From Kineococcus sp. NBC_00420 (GTDB taxonomy: Bacteria; Actinomycetota; Actinomycetes; Actinomycetales; Kineococcaceae): a DNA stretch of 64,000 nt. Positions 49,669 to 59,485 of this stretch are shown here, piece by piece (within the stretch, counting starts at the first letter, position 1; each line of letters opens with the position of its first letter). The notes below the pieces were generated by a model. That model saw only the letters and a list, made by a program, of their open reading frames with translations. It made no database searches and was not told the origin of the DNA. A program made the translations under genes and the position numbers. Location of the stretch: contig NZ_CP107930.1 in the NCBI RefSeq assembly GCF_036021035.1, positions 62,001 through 126,000 on the forward strand. The letters are read 5' to 3'.

Positions 49669-49718
49669 GGGGAGCGACCGTGCAGCAGGGCCCCGTCCGC
49701 CGAAACCACGGCGCGCGT

Positions 49719-49767
49719 CGAACGCACCGAACGCACCGAACGCACCGAACGCACCGAACGCACCGAC
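49719..49767 (+). repeat. 9-bp tandem repeat
   Basis: ACCGAACGC repeated about five times between the ROK gene and nhaA. Confidence 0.8.
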
Positions 49768-49798
49768 CCGGACAGCCCACCACGATCACCGACCACGC

Positions 49799-51209
49799 AT
49801 GAGCGGTAGTTCTCCCCCACCGCACCCCAACACGCCGCCCCCGGCCACGCCACCCCCGGCCGCGCCGCGCGGCGGCACAGCCCTGTTCAGCCGTGGGTCC
49901 TGGCTGGAGACCCAGCGCATCACCACGGTACTGCGCAAGGAGACCGTCGGTGGGGCCCTGCTGCTGCTGGGTACCGTGATCGCGCTGGTCTGGGCGAACT
50001 CGCCCTGGTCTGCGGCCTACGCGGGGCTGCGCGACACCGTCGTGGGACCCCACGCACTGCACCTGGACCTGTCCCTGGGGCAGTGGGCCGCCGACGGGCT
50101 GCTGGCGATCTTCTTCTTCATCGCCGGGCTGGAGCTCAAACGCGAGTTCGTCGCCGGTGACCTGCGCGAGGTCCGTCGCGCCCTGGTCCCCGTGACCGCC
50201 GCCGTCGGGGGCATGGCCGTGCCCGCGCTGCTGTACGCCCTGATCAACCTCTCCACCGGGAACGGGGCGCTGCAGGGGTGGGCGATCCCCACCGCCACCG
50301 ACATCGCCTTCGCCGTCGCGGTCCTGGCGGTGATCAGCACCCACCTGCCCACCGCACTGCGCACGTTCCTGCTGACCCTGGCCGTGGTCGATGACCTGCT
50401 GGCCATCACCATCATCGCGATCTCCTACACCAGTGGTCTCGCCCTGCTGCCCCTCCTCGGATCCCTCGCGACCATCGCCGCATTCGGGGTGCTGGTGCAG
50501 AGACGCATCCGCTCCTGGTGGCTGCTCATCCCCCTGGCGGTGCTGGCGTGGGCGCTGATGCACGCCTCCGGCATCCACGCCACCGTCGCCGGGGTCCTGC
50601 TCGGCTTCACCGTCCCCGTCATCCGCTCCCGCGCCGCCGGCGGGCCCGAGGCCGGACCGGGGATGGCCGAGCACTTCGAGCACGTCTGGCTGCCGCTGTC
50701 CGCTGGTGTCGCCGTCCCCGTGTTCGCGTTTCTTCTCCGCCGGGGTCGCCGTGGGCGGCCTCAGTGGACTGGTGACCTCGCTGCAGGACCGCGTCGCGCT
50801 GGGCATCGTGGTGGCCCTGGTGGCCGGGAAGTCGGTGGGCATCCTCGGCGCGACCGCGCTGGTGTCCCGCTTCACCCGCGCCCGCCTGGACGAGAGCCTG
50901 TCGTGGTGGGACGCACTGGGCGCCGCCCTGCTCGGTGGAATCGGCTTCACCGTGTCCCTGCTCATCGGTGAGCTCGCCTTCGGCAGTGACAGCCTGCGTG
51001 ACGAGCACGTGAAGGTCGGCGTCCTCACCGGCTCCCTGCTCGCCGCCCTCCTGGCCGCCGTCGTGCTGCGGGTGCGCAACCGCACCTACCGCCGCCTGCA
51101 GCAGGAGGAACAGCGCGACGACGACGGCGACGGCATCCCCGACGTCTACCAACACGGGCGAAACTGCAACACGGGCGAGACTGAAGGCGAGACACGTGTT
51201 CTTCGATGA
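49799..51209 (+). pseudogene. nhaA: NhaA Na+/H+ antiporter with a +1 frameshift
   Basis: The first frame codes [20 protein letters not shown]-like NhaA start, [38 protein letters not shown] and [20 protein letters not shown], with the two catalytic Asp residues in VVDDLLA. At 50725-50732 the run GCGTTTCTTCTCC shifts the frame: VPVFAFL then becomes [16 protein letters not shown] in the next frame, which continues to [16 protein letters not shown] and the end. One extra T explains it. Either a pseudogene or a base-call error. The last codons overlap the next gene. Confidence 0.85.
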
Positions 51210-51738
51210 CGTGAACGGTCTGCTGCGGGTAGTGCTGGTCGGCACCGCGGCCTACCTGTGGTTGATCCTCGTGCTGCGCTTCAGCGGCAAACGGACCCTG
51301 GCCCAGCTCAACGCCTTCGACTTCATCGTCACCGTCGCCTTGGGGTCCACCCTGGCCACGGTGCTGCTGTCGAAGACTGTCGCCCTGGCCGAAGGTGCCC
51401 TGGCTCTGGCGCTGCTGACCGTCCTGCAGCTGATCGCAGCCTGGTCCTCGACCCGCAGCCGCGCCGTGCAGCGCGCCATCACCACCAGCCCCACCCTGCT
51501 GCTGCACCAAGGACAGCCGTTGCGCCAGGCTCTGGCCGATCAACGCGTCAGCATGGACAGCCTGCACGCAGCGGTGCGCAGCAGCGGCATCGGTGGTCTG
51601 GAACTCGTGGCTGCGGTGGTGCTGGAGACCAACGGCAAGATCAGCGTCATCAGCACCAGCCAGGCAGGTTCAGGAGCCACCTTCAGCGACCTGCGGCCAG
51701 GCGCTCCCCGCACACCACCGCACGAATACCGCCCCTGA
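51196..51738 (+). CDS. YetF-like membrane protein (DUF421)
   Basis: A 180-residue protein. Three hydrophobic segments at the start are followed by a soluble domain; [20 protein letters not shown] is the DUF421 hallmark, and [20 protein letters not shown] with [20 protein letters not shown] are the expected C-terminal blocks. Related to YetF/YcaP of other bacteria; linked to germination or stress in Bacillus, unknown here. Overlaps the end of nhaA. Confidence 0.85.
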   Translation: MFFDDVNGLLRVVLVGTAAYLWLILVLRFSGKRTLAQLNAFDFIVTVALGSTLATVLLSKTVALAEGALALALLTVLQLIAAWSSTRSRAVQRAITTSPTLLLHQGQPLRQALADQRVSMDSLHAAVRSSGIGGLELVAAVVLETNGKISVISTSQAGSGATFSDLRPGAPRTPPHEYRP

Positions 51739-51814
51739 CGCAGGAGGCGTGCAGTGAGCAGAATGACCCCTTGTTGTCAGTGATCGCTCTCCTCCGTGGC
51801 GGACAGGGGACACC

Positions 51815-53074
51815 TCACTGCGCGGGTGGGACCGGACTGGACGCTGGCGCCACCGTCGCCCCACCACCCGCTGTCCTGCCCAGACGAGCCCCCTGGCGGC
51901 GCACTCCACGGGGATTACCGGCGATCAGCGGCAGCAGCCAGTGCGCTGAGCGGTCGGCATCGACCAGGACCGCCCGGGCCAGCAAACTCAACGGGACCGC
52001 CAGCAGTGCACCGATGGCGCCCAGCACGAACCCCCAGAAGACAACCGACAAGAACGTCAACGACGTCGACAACCCGACCGCACCACCGACGACACTGGGC
52101 TGGATCAGGCCCTGGATGATCACGTTCAGGACGGTGAAGACGATGATCACGGTCACGGCGTTGGTGGGTCCGTTGGCCAGCAGGGCCAACAGTGCGGGGG
52201 GAACGAGGCCGAGGAAGAATCCGACGTTGGCGATGTAGTTGGTCAGAAACGACCACAGTCCCCACAGCAGCGGCAACGGCACTGACAACCACGCCAACGC
52301 CGCCACGTCCAGCCCGGCGACGACGGCTCCGAACACGGTGGAGACGACGATGAAACGCCGGGTGCCGGCCGCGAAGCTCATCAACGCGGCGACGGCGTCG
52401 GGGTGCTTCCACGTCGCCTGGGCCAGCAGTTTCGGGAACAGGGCTGCGTCCAGAGCGAGGAAGAAGAGCAGGAACAGCATGAAACCGAGGGTGGAGACCC
52501 CCGAGCCGACCTCGGTCAGCGCGGTCTGGGCGATGTTGACGATGCGACCGGTGTCGATGCTGTCCAGAGCCTGGGAGACCTGCGCCTGGTCTACCCCGAC
52601 CCGCGCGAGCAGGCTCATCGCCTGACCTTCCAGCTGGGTGAAGCGGGAGGCGTAGGTGGGCAGCAGGGAGGCCAGTTCGGCGATGGCCCACGCCAGTGCT
52701 GCACCGGCCGCGAGGACCAGGGTGTAGAGCACGACGAGCAGCGCGAGCGTTCCCACCCAGCCGGGGAGTCGGCGTCGCTGCAGCCACGCCTGCAGCGGGT
52801 GGACGACGATCACCAGGACCAGAGCCAGGAACACCGGGCCCAGCGTGCTCGAGAAGGACTTCATGCCCGCGACCGCGGCGACCGTGCCTCCCAGGCCGAG
52901 CAGCACCAGGACCGACTGCGGTAGGCGTGGAGGCGCCGACCGGTCAACGCCGTGGGAACTGCTGTCGCTGGTGACGTTGCTGGTGCCGTTGCTGTTGACG
53001 TTGCTGTTGACGTTGCTGTTGATGTCGGAGGCGGTGCCTTCGGGGTGAGGAGTAGTGGGTTGGGCGGGATCCAT
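51815..53074 (-). CDS. AI-2E family transporter
   Basis: A 419-residue membrane protein. The N-terminus is rich in Asn, Ser and Thr, then hydrophobic segments at about 52-70, 72-86, 105-130 and 185-345 follow the AI-2E/PerM arrangement. FFLGLVPPALLALLANGPTN and IQPSVVGGAVGLSTSLTFLS are typical, and FWGFVLGAIGALLAVPLSLL closes the core. The transported compound is unproven; the family includes Na+/H+ antiporters and autoinducer exporters. Confidence 0.85.
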   Translation of the reverse strand: MDPAQPTTPHPEGTASDINSNVNSNVNSNGTSNVTSDSSSHGVDRSAPPRLPQSVLVLLGLGGTVAAVAGMKSFSSTLGPVFLALVLVIVVHPLQAWLQRRRLPGWVGTLALLVVLYTLVLAAGAALAWAIAELASLLPTYASRFTQLEGQAMSLLARVGVDQAQVSQALDSIDTGRIVNIAQTALTEVGSGVSTLGFMLFLLFFLALDAALFPKLLAQATWKHPDAVAALMSFAAGTRRFIVVSTVFGAVVAGLDVAALAWLSVPLPLLWGLWSFLTNYIANVGFFLGLVPPALLALLANGPTNAVTVIIVFTVLNVIIQGLIQPSVVGGAVGLSTSLTFLSVVFWGFVLGAIGALLAVPLSLLARAVLVDADRSAHWLLPLIAGNPRGVRRQGARLGRTAGGGATVAPASSPVPPAQ

Positions 53075-53445
53075 GAGGTGGCGTCACACTTCCTCTGACG
53101 GTGCAGGCAGCAGACACGTCCGCGTCAGCCTCACGGACCATAGGACCTCGCCTCAGGCGATGCACCTGAGGGAGCCGGACCGCGAAATGTCGCGAGGCCG
53201 GCACGCAACGTCTGAGCCTTGTCGTAGCCTTCGCAGCGTCAGGGGTTCGCGGTGCGGGGAAGGAGCCTGCTGAGGGCGATCAACCGGCCCCCCGTGTCGA
53301 CCCCAACGTCGGCCCCCACGTCGACCCCTCATTGATCCCTGATCGACCCTTCGTCGACCGATGAGTGCGAGACGGCGCTGCTGACAGCGCCGCTGAGGCA
53401 GCAGAGACGAGAACTCGTGAGAGCTCCTGGGCAAGAGCGGTGATC

Positions 53446-53991
53446 ATGCCGATCGGATCGGCACGTCAGCGTGGCCGCGTCTTCACGGTGTTCGGGTTGA
53501 CCATGGTGCTGTGCGTCGTCGTCGTGATCGCGTACCACCGGGCGTGGTCATCATCGCTGCTGCTGCTCCTCGGGGTTGGACCACTGCTGAAGGGGTTGCT
53601 GCTGCGCAGGGCGCGCGTGGTGGTCACCGAGGCGGGGATCACCCTGCACGTAGGCCGCTTACGCCGTGACTCGGTGAGGTGGGTCGACCTGCGCAGAGTG
53701 GAGATCGTGCGGGCGGACCCGACGAACGCAGCGGGTCGTCTCCCGCAGGCACGCAGAGCAGGTATTGGGCCCCCCGTCGACGCCTTGGACCGGAGGGGGC
53801 CGTTCCCCGGTCACCACCCCGGCGTCTGGCTGCTGGGGCTGCACCGCAGCCGTGGACAGTCGTTGACTTGTCCCGGGCTCAGCACGCAGGAGACGGTGAC
53901 ACTGGTCGAGACCATCACGGAAGCCGACACTGCACGCGTCGTGCACGTCGAGCTCGGTGGAGATGACGAGACGTTCTGCACTTCAGATTGA
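53446..53991 (+). CDS. Membrane protein with PH-like domain
   Basis: About 181 residues from ATG 53446; a GTG at 53365 is in frame but adds an unlikely Ala-rich stretch. Two hydrophobic segments, then VVVTEAGITLHVGRLRRDSV and WVDLRRVEIVRADP, which fit a bacterial PH-domain (DUF304-like) fold close to the membrane. GVWLLGLHRSRGQSLTCPGL ends the core. Function unknown. Confidence 0.55.
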   Translation: MPIGSARQRGRVFTVFGLTMVLCVVVVIAYHRAWSSSLLLLLGVGPLLKGLLLRRARVVVTEAGITLHVGRLRRDSVRWVDLRRVEIVRADPTNAAGRLPQARRAGIGPPVDALDRRGPFPGHHPGVWLLGLHRSRGQSLTCPGLSTQETVTLVETITEADTARVVHVELGGDDETFCTSD

Positions 53992-54188
53992 CACCTCTGA
54001 TTGATGCTGACGGCTCACGGCTGACGGCCTGGATCCCTGGACTTCGCACCCGACGTGGCCTCACCCGCTGACCGCCGCCGGGCAGCCGGACCTCGACAGT
54101 GCGAAGCTCGCCCCCGGCTGGAGCAACCTAGCCCGGCGCGGGAACCCCTGCTGCTCCGCACACACCAAGGAACGTCGAGGAGGCCCGT

Positions 54189-55406
54189 GTGAACGTCCTG
54201 GACAGCGCGCTGAACGCCGTCGGCGATGCGCTGCGGGTGACCGGATCGATGGCCTGGCAGATCGGCTGGGCCCTCATCCTCGGCTTCGCCCTGTCCGCGA
54301 TCGTGCAGGCCGTCGTCCGCCGCGACGCGATCACCCGCCTCCTCGGCGACGCCCGACCGAGGACCCTGCTGACGGCTTCCGGACTGGGCATCGCGTCCTC
54401 GTCGTGCTCCTACGCCGCGGCCGCCCTGGCCCGGTCCCTATTCCGCAAGGGCGCGGACTTCACCGCCGCCATCGCCTTCCAGGTCGCCTCGACCAACCTC
54501 GTCATCGAACTCGGCATCATCCTGACCCTGCTCATGGGGTGGCAGTTCGCCGCCGCGGAGTACAGCGGCGGCATCATCATGATCGTCGTCGTCGCCCTGC
54601 TCTTCCGTCTGCTCATGCGACCGAACGTGGTGGACGGCGCCCGCGAGGAAGCCGAGCAGGGCCGTGCAGGCTCCATGGAGGGCCACGCGGCGATGGACAT
54701 GAGCGCGGGCGGCGACGCGTCCTGGTGGCGGCGCCTGCTGTCCGGGCCGGGTTTCACCGCCGTGAGCCAGGTGTTCGTGATGGAGTGGGCCGCGGTTCTG
54801 CGCGACATCCTCATCGGCCTGTTCATCGCCGGCGCCCTCGACGCCTGGGTCCCGAAGACGTTCTGGCAGGCGTTCTTCCTCATCGACCATCCCGTGCTGG
54901 CGCAGTTCTGGGGCCCACTGGTCGCACCCCTGGTCGCGGTGGCCAGTTTCGTCTGTTCGGTGGGCAACGTCCCCCTGGCGGCGGTGCTGTGGAACGGGGG
55001 CATCAGCTTCGGCGGGGTCGTCAGCTTCCTCTTCGCCGACCTGATCATCCTCCCGATCGTGGTGATCTATCGGAAGTACTACGGCGGGCGGGTCGCTCTG
55101 CGCCTGGCTGGGGTGCTCTACGTCGCCAGCGTCGTCGCCGGCTACGTGGTGGAACTCGCCTTCGGCCTAACCGGTCTCGTCCCCGCGCAGCGCAACGCCG
55201 TCGTGCAGTCGGTCGACCTCTCCTGGAACTACACGACGGTCCTGGACATCGTCTTCGCTCTGCTCGCCATCGTCCTCGTGCTCCGTTTCCTGCGCACCGG
55301 GGGTCGGGAGATGCTGTCGATGATGGGCGGACAACCCGACCACGACGATGACCAGCAGCACCAGCAGCACCAGCAGCACCAGCAGAAGGGTGGAGCATCC
55401 TCGTGA
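54189..55406 (+). CDS. ArsP/DUF318-type permease
   Basis: A 405-residue membrane protein. GLGIASSSCSYAAAALARSL carries the Cys pair region, FRKGADFTAAIAFQVASTNL and EWAAVLRDILIGLFIAGALD are characteristic blocks of the permease family PF03773, members of which move organo-arsenicals or metals. The middle hydrophilic loop is His/Met rich (GHAAMDMSAGG) and the C-terminus has a His/Gln repeat (QHQQHQQ). Stop overlaps the next start by 4 bp. Confidence 0.8.
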   Translation: MNVLDSALNAVGDALRVTGSMAWQIGWALILGFALSAIVQAVVRRDAITRLLGDARPRTLLTASGLGIASSSCSYAAAALARSLFRKGADFTAAIAFQVASTNLVIELGIILTLLMGWQFAAAEYSGGIIMIVVVALLFRLLMRPNVVDGAREEAEQGRAGSMEGHAAMDMSAGGDASWWRRLLSGPGFTAVSQVFVMEWAAVLRDILIGLFIAGALDAWVPKTFWQAFFLIDHPVLAQFWGPLVAPLVAVASFVCSVGNVPLAAVLWNGGISFGGVVSFLFADLIILPIVVIYRKYYGGRVALRLAGVLYVASVVAGYVVELAFGLTGLVPAQRNAVVQSVDLSWNYTTVLDIVFALLAIVLVLRFLRTGGREMLSMMGGQPDHDDDQQHQQHQQHQQKGGASS

Positions 55407-56983
55407 GCGACGTCCTGGCGCTGGGACTCCTGGTCCTCGGCGTCATCGTGCTGACCCCCGCGGCGGATCGCTGGGGAGTTCCCCAGCCGGTACTGCTGAC
55501 CATCTACGGCCTCGCCCTCGGCCTCATCCCCCACGTACCCATCCCGCGGCTCTCCCCCGACCTGATCCTCCCCCTGGTCCTTCCTCCCCTGTTGTTCGCC
55601 GCGACCCAGAACACCTCCATCCAGCAACTGCGCGGCGCGATCCGCCCGGTCCTCGGACTGGCGGTCGGACTGACGCTGCTCACCGCCGCGCTCGTCGCCG
55701 TCGTCGCGCACGCCCTGGGACTGCCGTGGGCGATCGCAGCGGTCCTCGGGGCCGTCGTGGCGCCCCCCGACCCGGTTGCGGCCACCGCGGTCGCCGGTCG
55801 ACTCCACCTGCCCGCCCGGCTGGTGACCCTGCTCGAGGGCGAAGGGCAGTTCAACGACGCGACCGCGCTGGTCGTCTACCAGTTGTCGGTGATGGCCGTC
55901 GTCGCCGGCGGCGTGAGTGCCGGGGAGATCGGTCTGAGCCTTCTCCTCGCGGTGGTGGGTGGGCTGGGCATCGGCATCGTCGGTGGCTGGCTGACCCGCT
56001 GGGCGCTGGGCCACCTGCACGACGCCGCGACCGAGACGACCGTGACCGTCGCGGTCCCCTTCGCCGTGTACCTGCTGGCCGACCACCTCGGCGCCTCCGG
56101 CGTCCTCGCCGTCCTGGGGACGGGGCTGTTCCTGCGGGCCCGCACCGCGGGACAGGTGACCTCCGGCGGGTGGCTGCTGGGTAAGTCGGTGTGGCGCTTC
56201 GTCGACTTCCTGGTCAGCGGACTCGTCTTCGCCTTCCTCGGACTGGAACTGACCACCGTCCTGCGTTCGTCGACGGAGCTGAACGACGCGAGCACCTGGG
56301 GCCTGACGGCAGCGGTCATCGCCGTCCTGGTCCTGTTGCGCACCGCGGCGATGTTCACCGCCTCGGCCCTCGCCGGTCGACGGGCCCGCCGCCGCAACGA
56401 GGGAACCCCGGCGGGACACCGCGAAGCGGCCGTGACGGCGTGGGCCGGGATGCGTGGGGTCGTGACCGTGGCCACGGCTCTGGCGCTGCCAGCCACGATC
56501 GAGAACGGTGACGACTTCCCCTCCCGGCAGGTTGTCGTGGTCGTCGCGCTGGTCGTGGTCATCGTGACCCTCGTCCTGCAGGGGCTGACGTTGGCGCCGC
56601 TGATCCGCCGTCTCGGCGTCGCTGATGATGCCGACACCGGAACCGACGTCCGTCGACTGCACCACCTCGCCGCGGAGGCTGCCCTGCACCGACTCCGCGA
56701 AGACGACACCGACACCGACACCGACACCCCCGAGGCTGTCGTCCAGGCCGTGCTGCGCCAGTACGAGAATCGATTGGACTACCGCCGCAGCGTCACCGAT
56801 CTCGTCGAGGGTGACCTCGGCGGTGACAGCGCGGGAGACCACCTGCGCCGGCTGCTCGCCACCGCCAGCGAGGCCGAACGTGACGCGGTGCAGCGGGCCC
56901 GTCGTCAGGGCCAGGTCAGCGCGGAAGCCGCCGAAGTCGTCCTCTTCGACATCGAGTCCCGGTCGTTGCGCTATGAAACGTGA
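55403..56983 (+). CDS. CPA1-type Na+/H+ antiporter
   Basis: A 526-residue protein from GTG 55403. It has about 12 hydrophobic segments with LGAVVAPPDPVAATAVAGRL, LEGEGQFNDATALVVYQLSV (the ND motif with the ion-binding Asp) and RGVVTVATALALPATIENGD. A cytoplasmic tail of about 110 residues follows (DVRRLHHLAAEAALHRLRED). NhaP-type antiporters use the proton gradient to expel sodium. Coupled to the permease gene by overlap. Confidence 0.9.
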   Translation: MSDVLALGLLVLGVIVLTPAADRWGVPQPVLLTIYGLALGLIPHVPIPRLSPDLILPLVLPPLLFAATQNTSIQQLRGAIRPVLGLAVGLTLLTAALVAVVAHALGLPWAIAAVLGAVVAPPDPVAATAVAGRLHLPARLVTLLEGEGQFNDATALVVYQLSVMAVVAGGVSAGEIGLSLLLAVVGGLGIGIVGGWLTRWALGHLHDAATETTVTVAVPFAVYLLADHLGASGVLAVLGTGLFLRARTAGQVTSGGWLLGKSVWRFVDFLVSGLVFAFLGLELTTVLRSSTELNDASTWGLTAAVIAVLVLLRTAAMFTASALAGRRARRRNEGTPAGHREAAVTAWAGMRGVVTVATALALPATIENGDDFPSRQVVVVVALVVVIVTLVLQGLTLAPLIRRLGVADDADTGTDVRRLHHLAAEAALHRLREDDTDTDTDTPEAVVQAVLRQYENRLDYRRSVTDLVEGDLGGDSAGDHLRRLLATASEAERDAVQRARRQGQVSAEAAEVVLFDIESRSLRYET

Positions 56984-57458
56984 CCCGGGAGCCGGGTGGG
57001 GGTCTGCCGCTGACTGGTTGCGCCACCGGCCCCTTCGGGAAGTCCTCGAGCAACTCGGAGAACCCGGAGAACCCGGAGAACAGGCGGACCGCCGGCGGCG
57101 GCAACTGCTCGCCGCGGAACTGGTTGCTCGTGCGAGCTGGGGTGTCGTTCTCCTGATCGCACCTCACCGGGTGCTGGGACTCACCGCTGGGAAGCCGGTC
57201 AGCGAGGACGGTGCCGCGCTCGTCGTCGCGCGGATCCTCGGTGCCCGCCACCTGCTGCAGGCGGCGGGAGGTGCCCTGGTGCCCGGGCGGACGGAACGTC
57301 GACTGGCCGCGGCCGTCGACGGCGTCCACGCGATCGCCTGCCTCGCGCTGGCGGTGCGCGCACCGCGCTACGCCCGCGGTGCCCTGGTGGACGCCATCCT
57401 CGCCACGACCTGGTGCGTGCTGAGTCTGCGAACCGTTCGCACCCACAGTAGTTCCTGA
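56973..57458 (+). CDS. Hypothetical membrane-associated protein
   Basis: A 161-residue ORF from ATG 56973, overlapping the antiporter stop by 11 bp. The first 50 residues are soluble with a GEPGEPGEQ repeat, followed by hydrophobic helices (VVLLIAPHRVLGLTAG, ARHLLQAAGGALVPG, VHAIACLALAVRAP). It resembles small DUF4267-like proteins only loosely. No firm family. Confidence 0.55.
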   Translation: MKRDPGAGWGSAADWLRHRPLREVLEQLGEPGEPGEQADRRRRQLLAAELVARASWGVVLLIAPHRVLGLTAGKPVSEDGAALVVARILGARHLLQAAGGALVPGRTERRLAAAVDGVHAIACLALAVRAPRYARGALVDAILATTWCVLSLRTVRTHSSS

Positions 57459-57494
57459 CCTCTCACCCGACCCCTAAGCCGAAGGAGATGCCTC

Positions 57495-59375
57495 GTGGCC
57501 CGCATCGAGGACTACGGACTCATCGGAGACCTGCAGACCGCCGCCCTCGTCGGCCGCGACGGCTCCATCGACTGGTTGTGCCTACCCCGCTTCGACTCCG
57601 CCGCCTGCTTCGCGGCCCTGCTCGGCGACGAAGAGGCCGGGCGGTGGCGCATCGCCCCGGTCGGTGCCGGAAACTGCACCCGCCGCCGCTACCGCGACGA
57701 CACGCTGATCCTGGAATCGGAGTGGGAGAGCGCCGAGGGCACCGTCCGGGTCATCGACTTCATGCCCCCGCGCGGGCGCGAAGCCGACCTGGTGCGCATC
57801 GTCGAGGGCGTGAGCGGCAGTGTCGAGGTGGAGGCCGACCTGCGGCTGCGGATGGGCTACGGCAGCGTCGTTCCCTGGGTCCGTTCCCTCGACGGTGGGA
57901 TGCGCGCGGTCGCCGGCCCGGACGCGGTCCACCTGCACACCCCGGTGCACCTGCACGGCGAGGGCATGGCCACCGTCGCCCGGTTCCAGGTGGGCGCCGG
58001 GGACCGGGTCCCGTTCGTCCTGACCTACGTCCCGTCCTGGCTGGAGCACCCTGAGCCGGTCGACGCCGAACGGGCCCTGTCGTCCACCGCGGACTTCTGG
58101 CGGGACTGGATGCAGCGCTACACCTTCCAGCCCACGACACTGCAGGATGAACCGGAGACCGCCGCCCGCTGGGACGCCGCGACGCGACGCTCACTCATCC
58201 TGCTGAAAGCCCTCACCTACGCACCCACCGGCGGAATCGTCGCCGCCGCGACGACGTCTTTGCCCGAACAACTCGGCGGCTCACGCAACTGGGACTACCG
58301 CTTCACCTGGCTGCGCGATGCCACCTTCACCCTGCAGGCGCTGCTCGGAACGGGTTTCGTAGAGGAGGCGAAAGCCTGGCGGGAGTGGTTGTTGCGCGCT
58401 GTCGCCGGCGACCCCGCACAGCTGCAGATCATGTACGGCCTCGACGGCACCCGCCGGCTCCAGGAAGCAGAACTGCCCTGGCTGCCCGGCTACGAAGGCT
58501 CAGGACCTGTGCGCATCGGCAACGCCGCAGCCGATCAGTTGCAGCTCGACGTCTGGGGCGAGGTCCTCGACGGCCTGCACCTCTCACGCAGTGCCGGGAT
58601 CGCCCCCGATGAGGCGTCCTGGGACCTGCAAAGGGCACTGCTGGACCACCTCGAAGGTCACTGGCAGGACCCCGACAACGGCTTGTGGGAAGTTCGTGGC
58701 CCCCGCCGGCACTTCGTGCACTCCAAGGTGCTCGCCTGGGTCGGACTGGATCGAGCCGTCCAGGGCGTCGAACGGTTCGGGTTGCAGGGACCGGTGGATC
58801 GCTGGCGCCAAACCCGCGCGGCCATCCACGCCGAAGTCTGCGAACGCGGCTACGACCCCGACCGTGCGACGTTCACGCAGTCCTACGGTTCCACCGGCCT
58901 CGATGCCGCCACCCTTCTCATCGGTGAGGTGGGGTTCCTGCCCTGGGAGGATCAACGGGTCATCGGCACCGTCGAGGCCGTCCAGCGTGAACTGGACCGC
59001 GACGGGTTCCTGCTGCGCTACGACACCAGCGCCGACGGCGGCGACGGACTCGCCGGCGAAGAGGGCGCGTTCCTGGCCTGCACGTTCTGGCTGACCGACG
59101 CCCTGCACGGCATCGGGCGCCGCACCCAGGCCCGGGAGACGTTCGAGCGCCTCCTGCTGCTGCGCAACGACCTCGGCCTGCTGAGTGAGGAGTACGACCC
59201 GGCCACCCGGCGGCACCTGGGCAACACCCCGCAGGCCTTCAGCCTCGTCGGCCTGGTCAACGCCGCCCGCCACCTCGGCGGCAGCCACCCCGCCGACCTG
59301 AGCCGCAGTGGCCATCGGAGTGGGAGTGGCCATGGCAGGGCTGGCAGCGCTGAACGTGGCCCGACCGATCGCTGA
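57495..59375 (+). CDS. GH15 glycoside hydrolase (trehalase/glucoamylase-like)
   Basis: A 626-residue protein from GTG 57495, with AAGGAGA upstream. It starts ARIEDYGLIGDLQTAALVGR, GSIDWLCLPRFDSAACFAAL, the known start of actinobacterial GH15 enzymes. Catalytic-domain blocks include LGGSRNWDYRFTWLRDATFT, DNGLWEVRGPRRHFVHSKVL and ACTFWLTDALHGIGR; the acidic residues of DNGLWEVRG and of the last third are the usual acid/base pair. The close mycobacterial enzymes hydrolyse trehalose. Cytoplasmic, no signal peptide. Last 25 residues are Gly/Ser/Arg rich and may be disordered. Confidence 0.85.
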   Translation: MARIEDYGLIGDLQTAALVGRDGSIDWLCLPRFDSAACFAALLGDEEAGRWRIAPVGAGNCTRRRYRDDTLILESEWESAEGTVRVIDFMPPRGREADLVRIVEGVSGSVEVEADLRLRMGYGSVVPWVRSLDGGMRAVAGPDAVHLHTPVHLHGEGMATVARFQVGAGDRVPFVLTYVPSWLEHPEPVDAERALSSTADFWRDWMQRYTFQPTTLQDEPETAARWDAATRRSLILLKALTYAPTGGIVAAATTSLPEQLGGSRNWDYRFTWLRDATFTLQALLGTGFVEEAKAWREWLLRAVAGDPAQLQIMYGLDGTRRLQEAELPWLPGYEGSGPVRIGNAAADQLQLDVWGEVLDGLHLSRSAGIAPDEASWDLQRALLDHLEGHWQDPDNGLWEVRGPRRHFVHSKVLAWVGLDRAVQGVERFGLQGPVDRWRQTRAAIHAEVCERGYDPDRATFTQSYGSTGLDAATLLIGEVGFLPWEDQRVIGTVEAVQRELDRDGFLLRYDTSADGGDGLAGEEGAFLACTFWLTDALHGIGRRTQARETFERLLLLRNDLGLLSEEYDPATRRHLGNTPQAFSLVGLVNAARHLGGSHPADLSRSGHRSGSGHGRAGSAERGPTDR

Positions 59376-59485
59376 GGACCGGCTCGAGGCGCTACCCCCA
59401 CGGGAACGCCAGCAGGCTGTCGTGGGGGTACTTCCCACTCCCGAGTCAGGTGTCTTCGTTCTGGTGCGGGACAGCAGCGCTCGGG

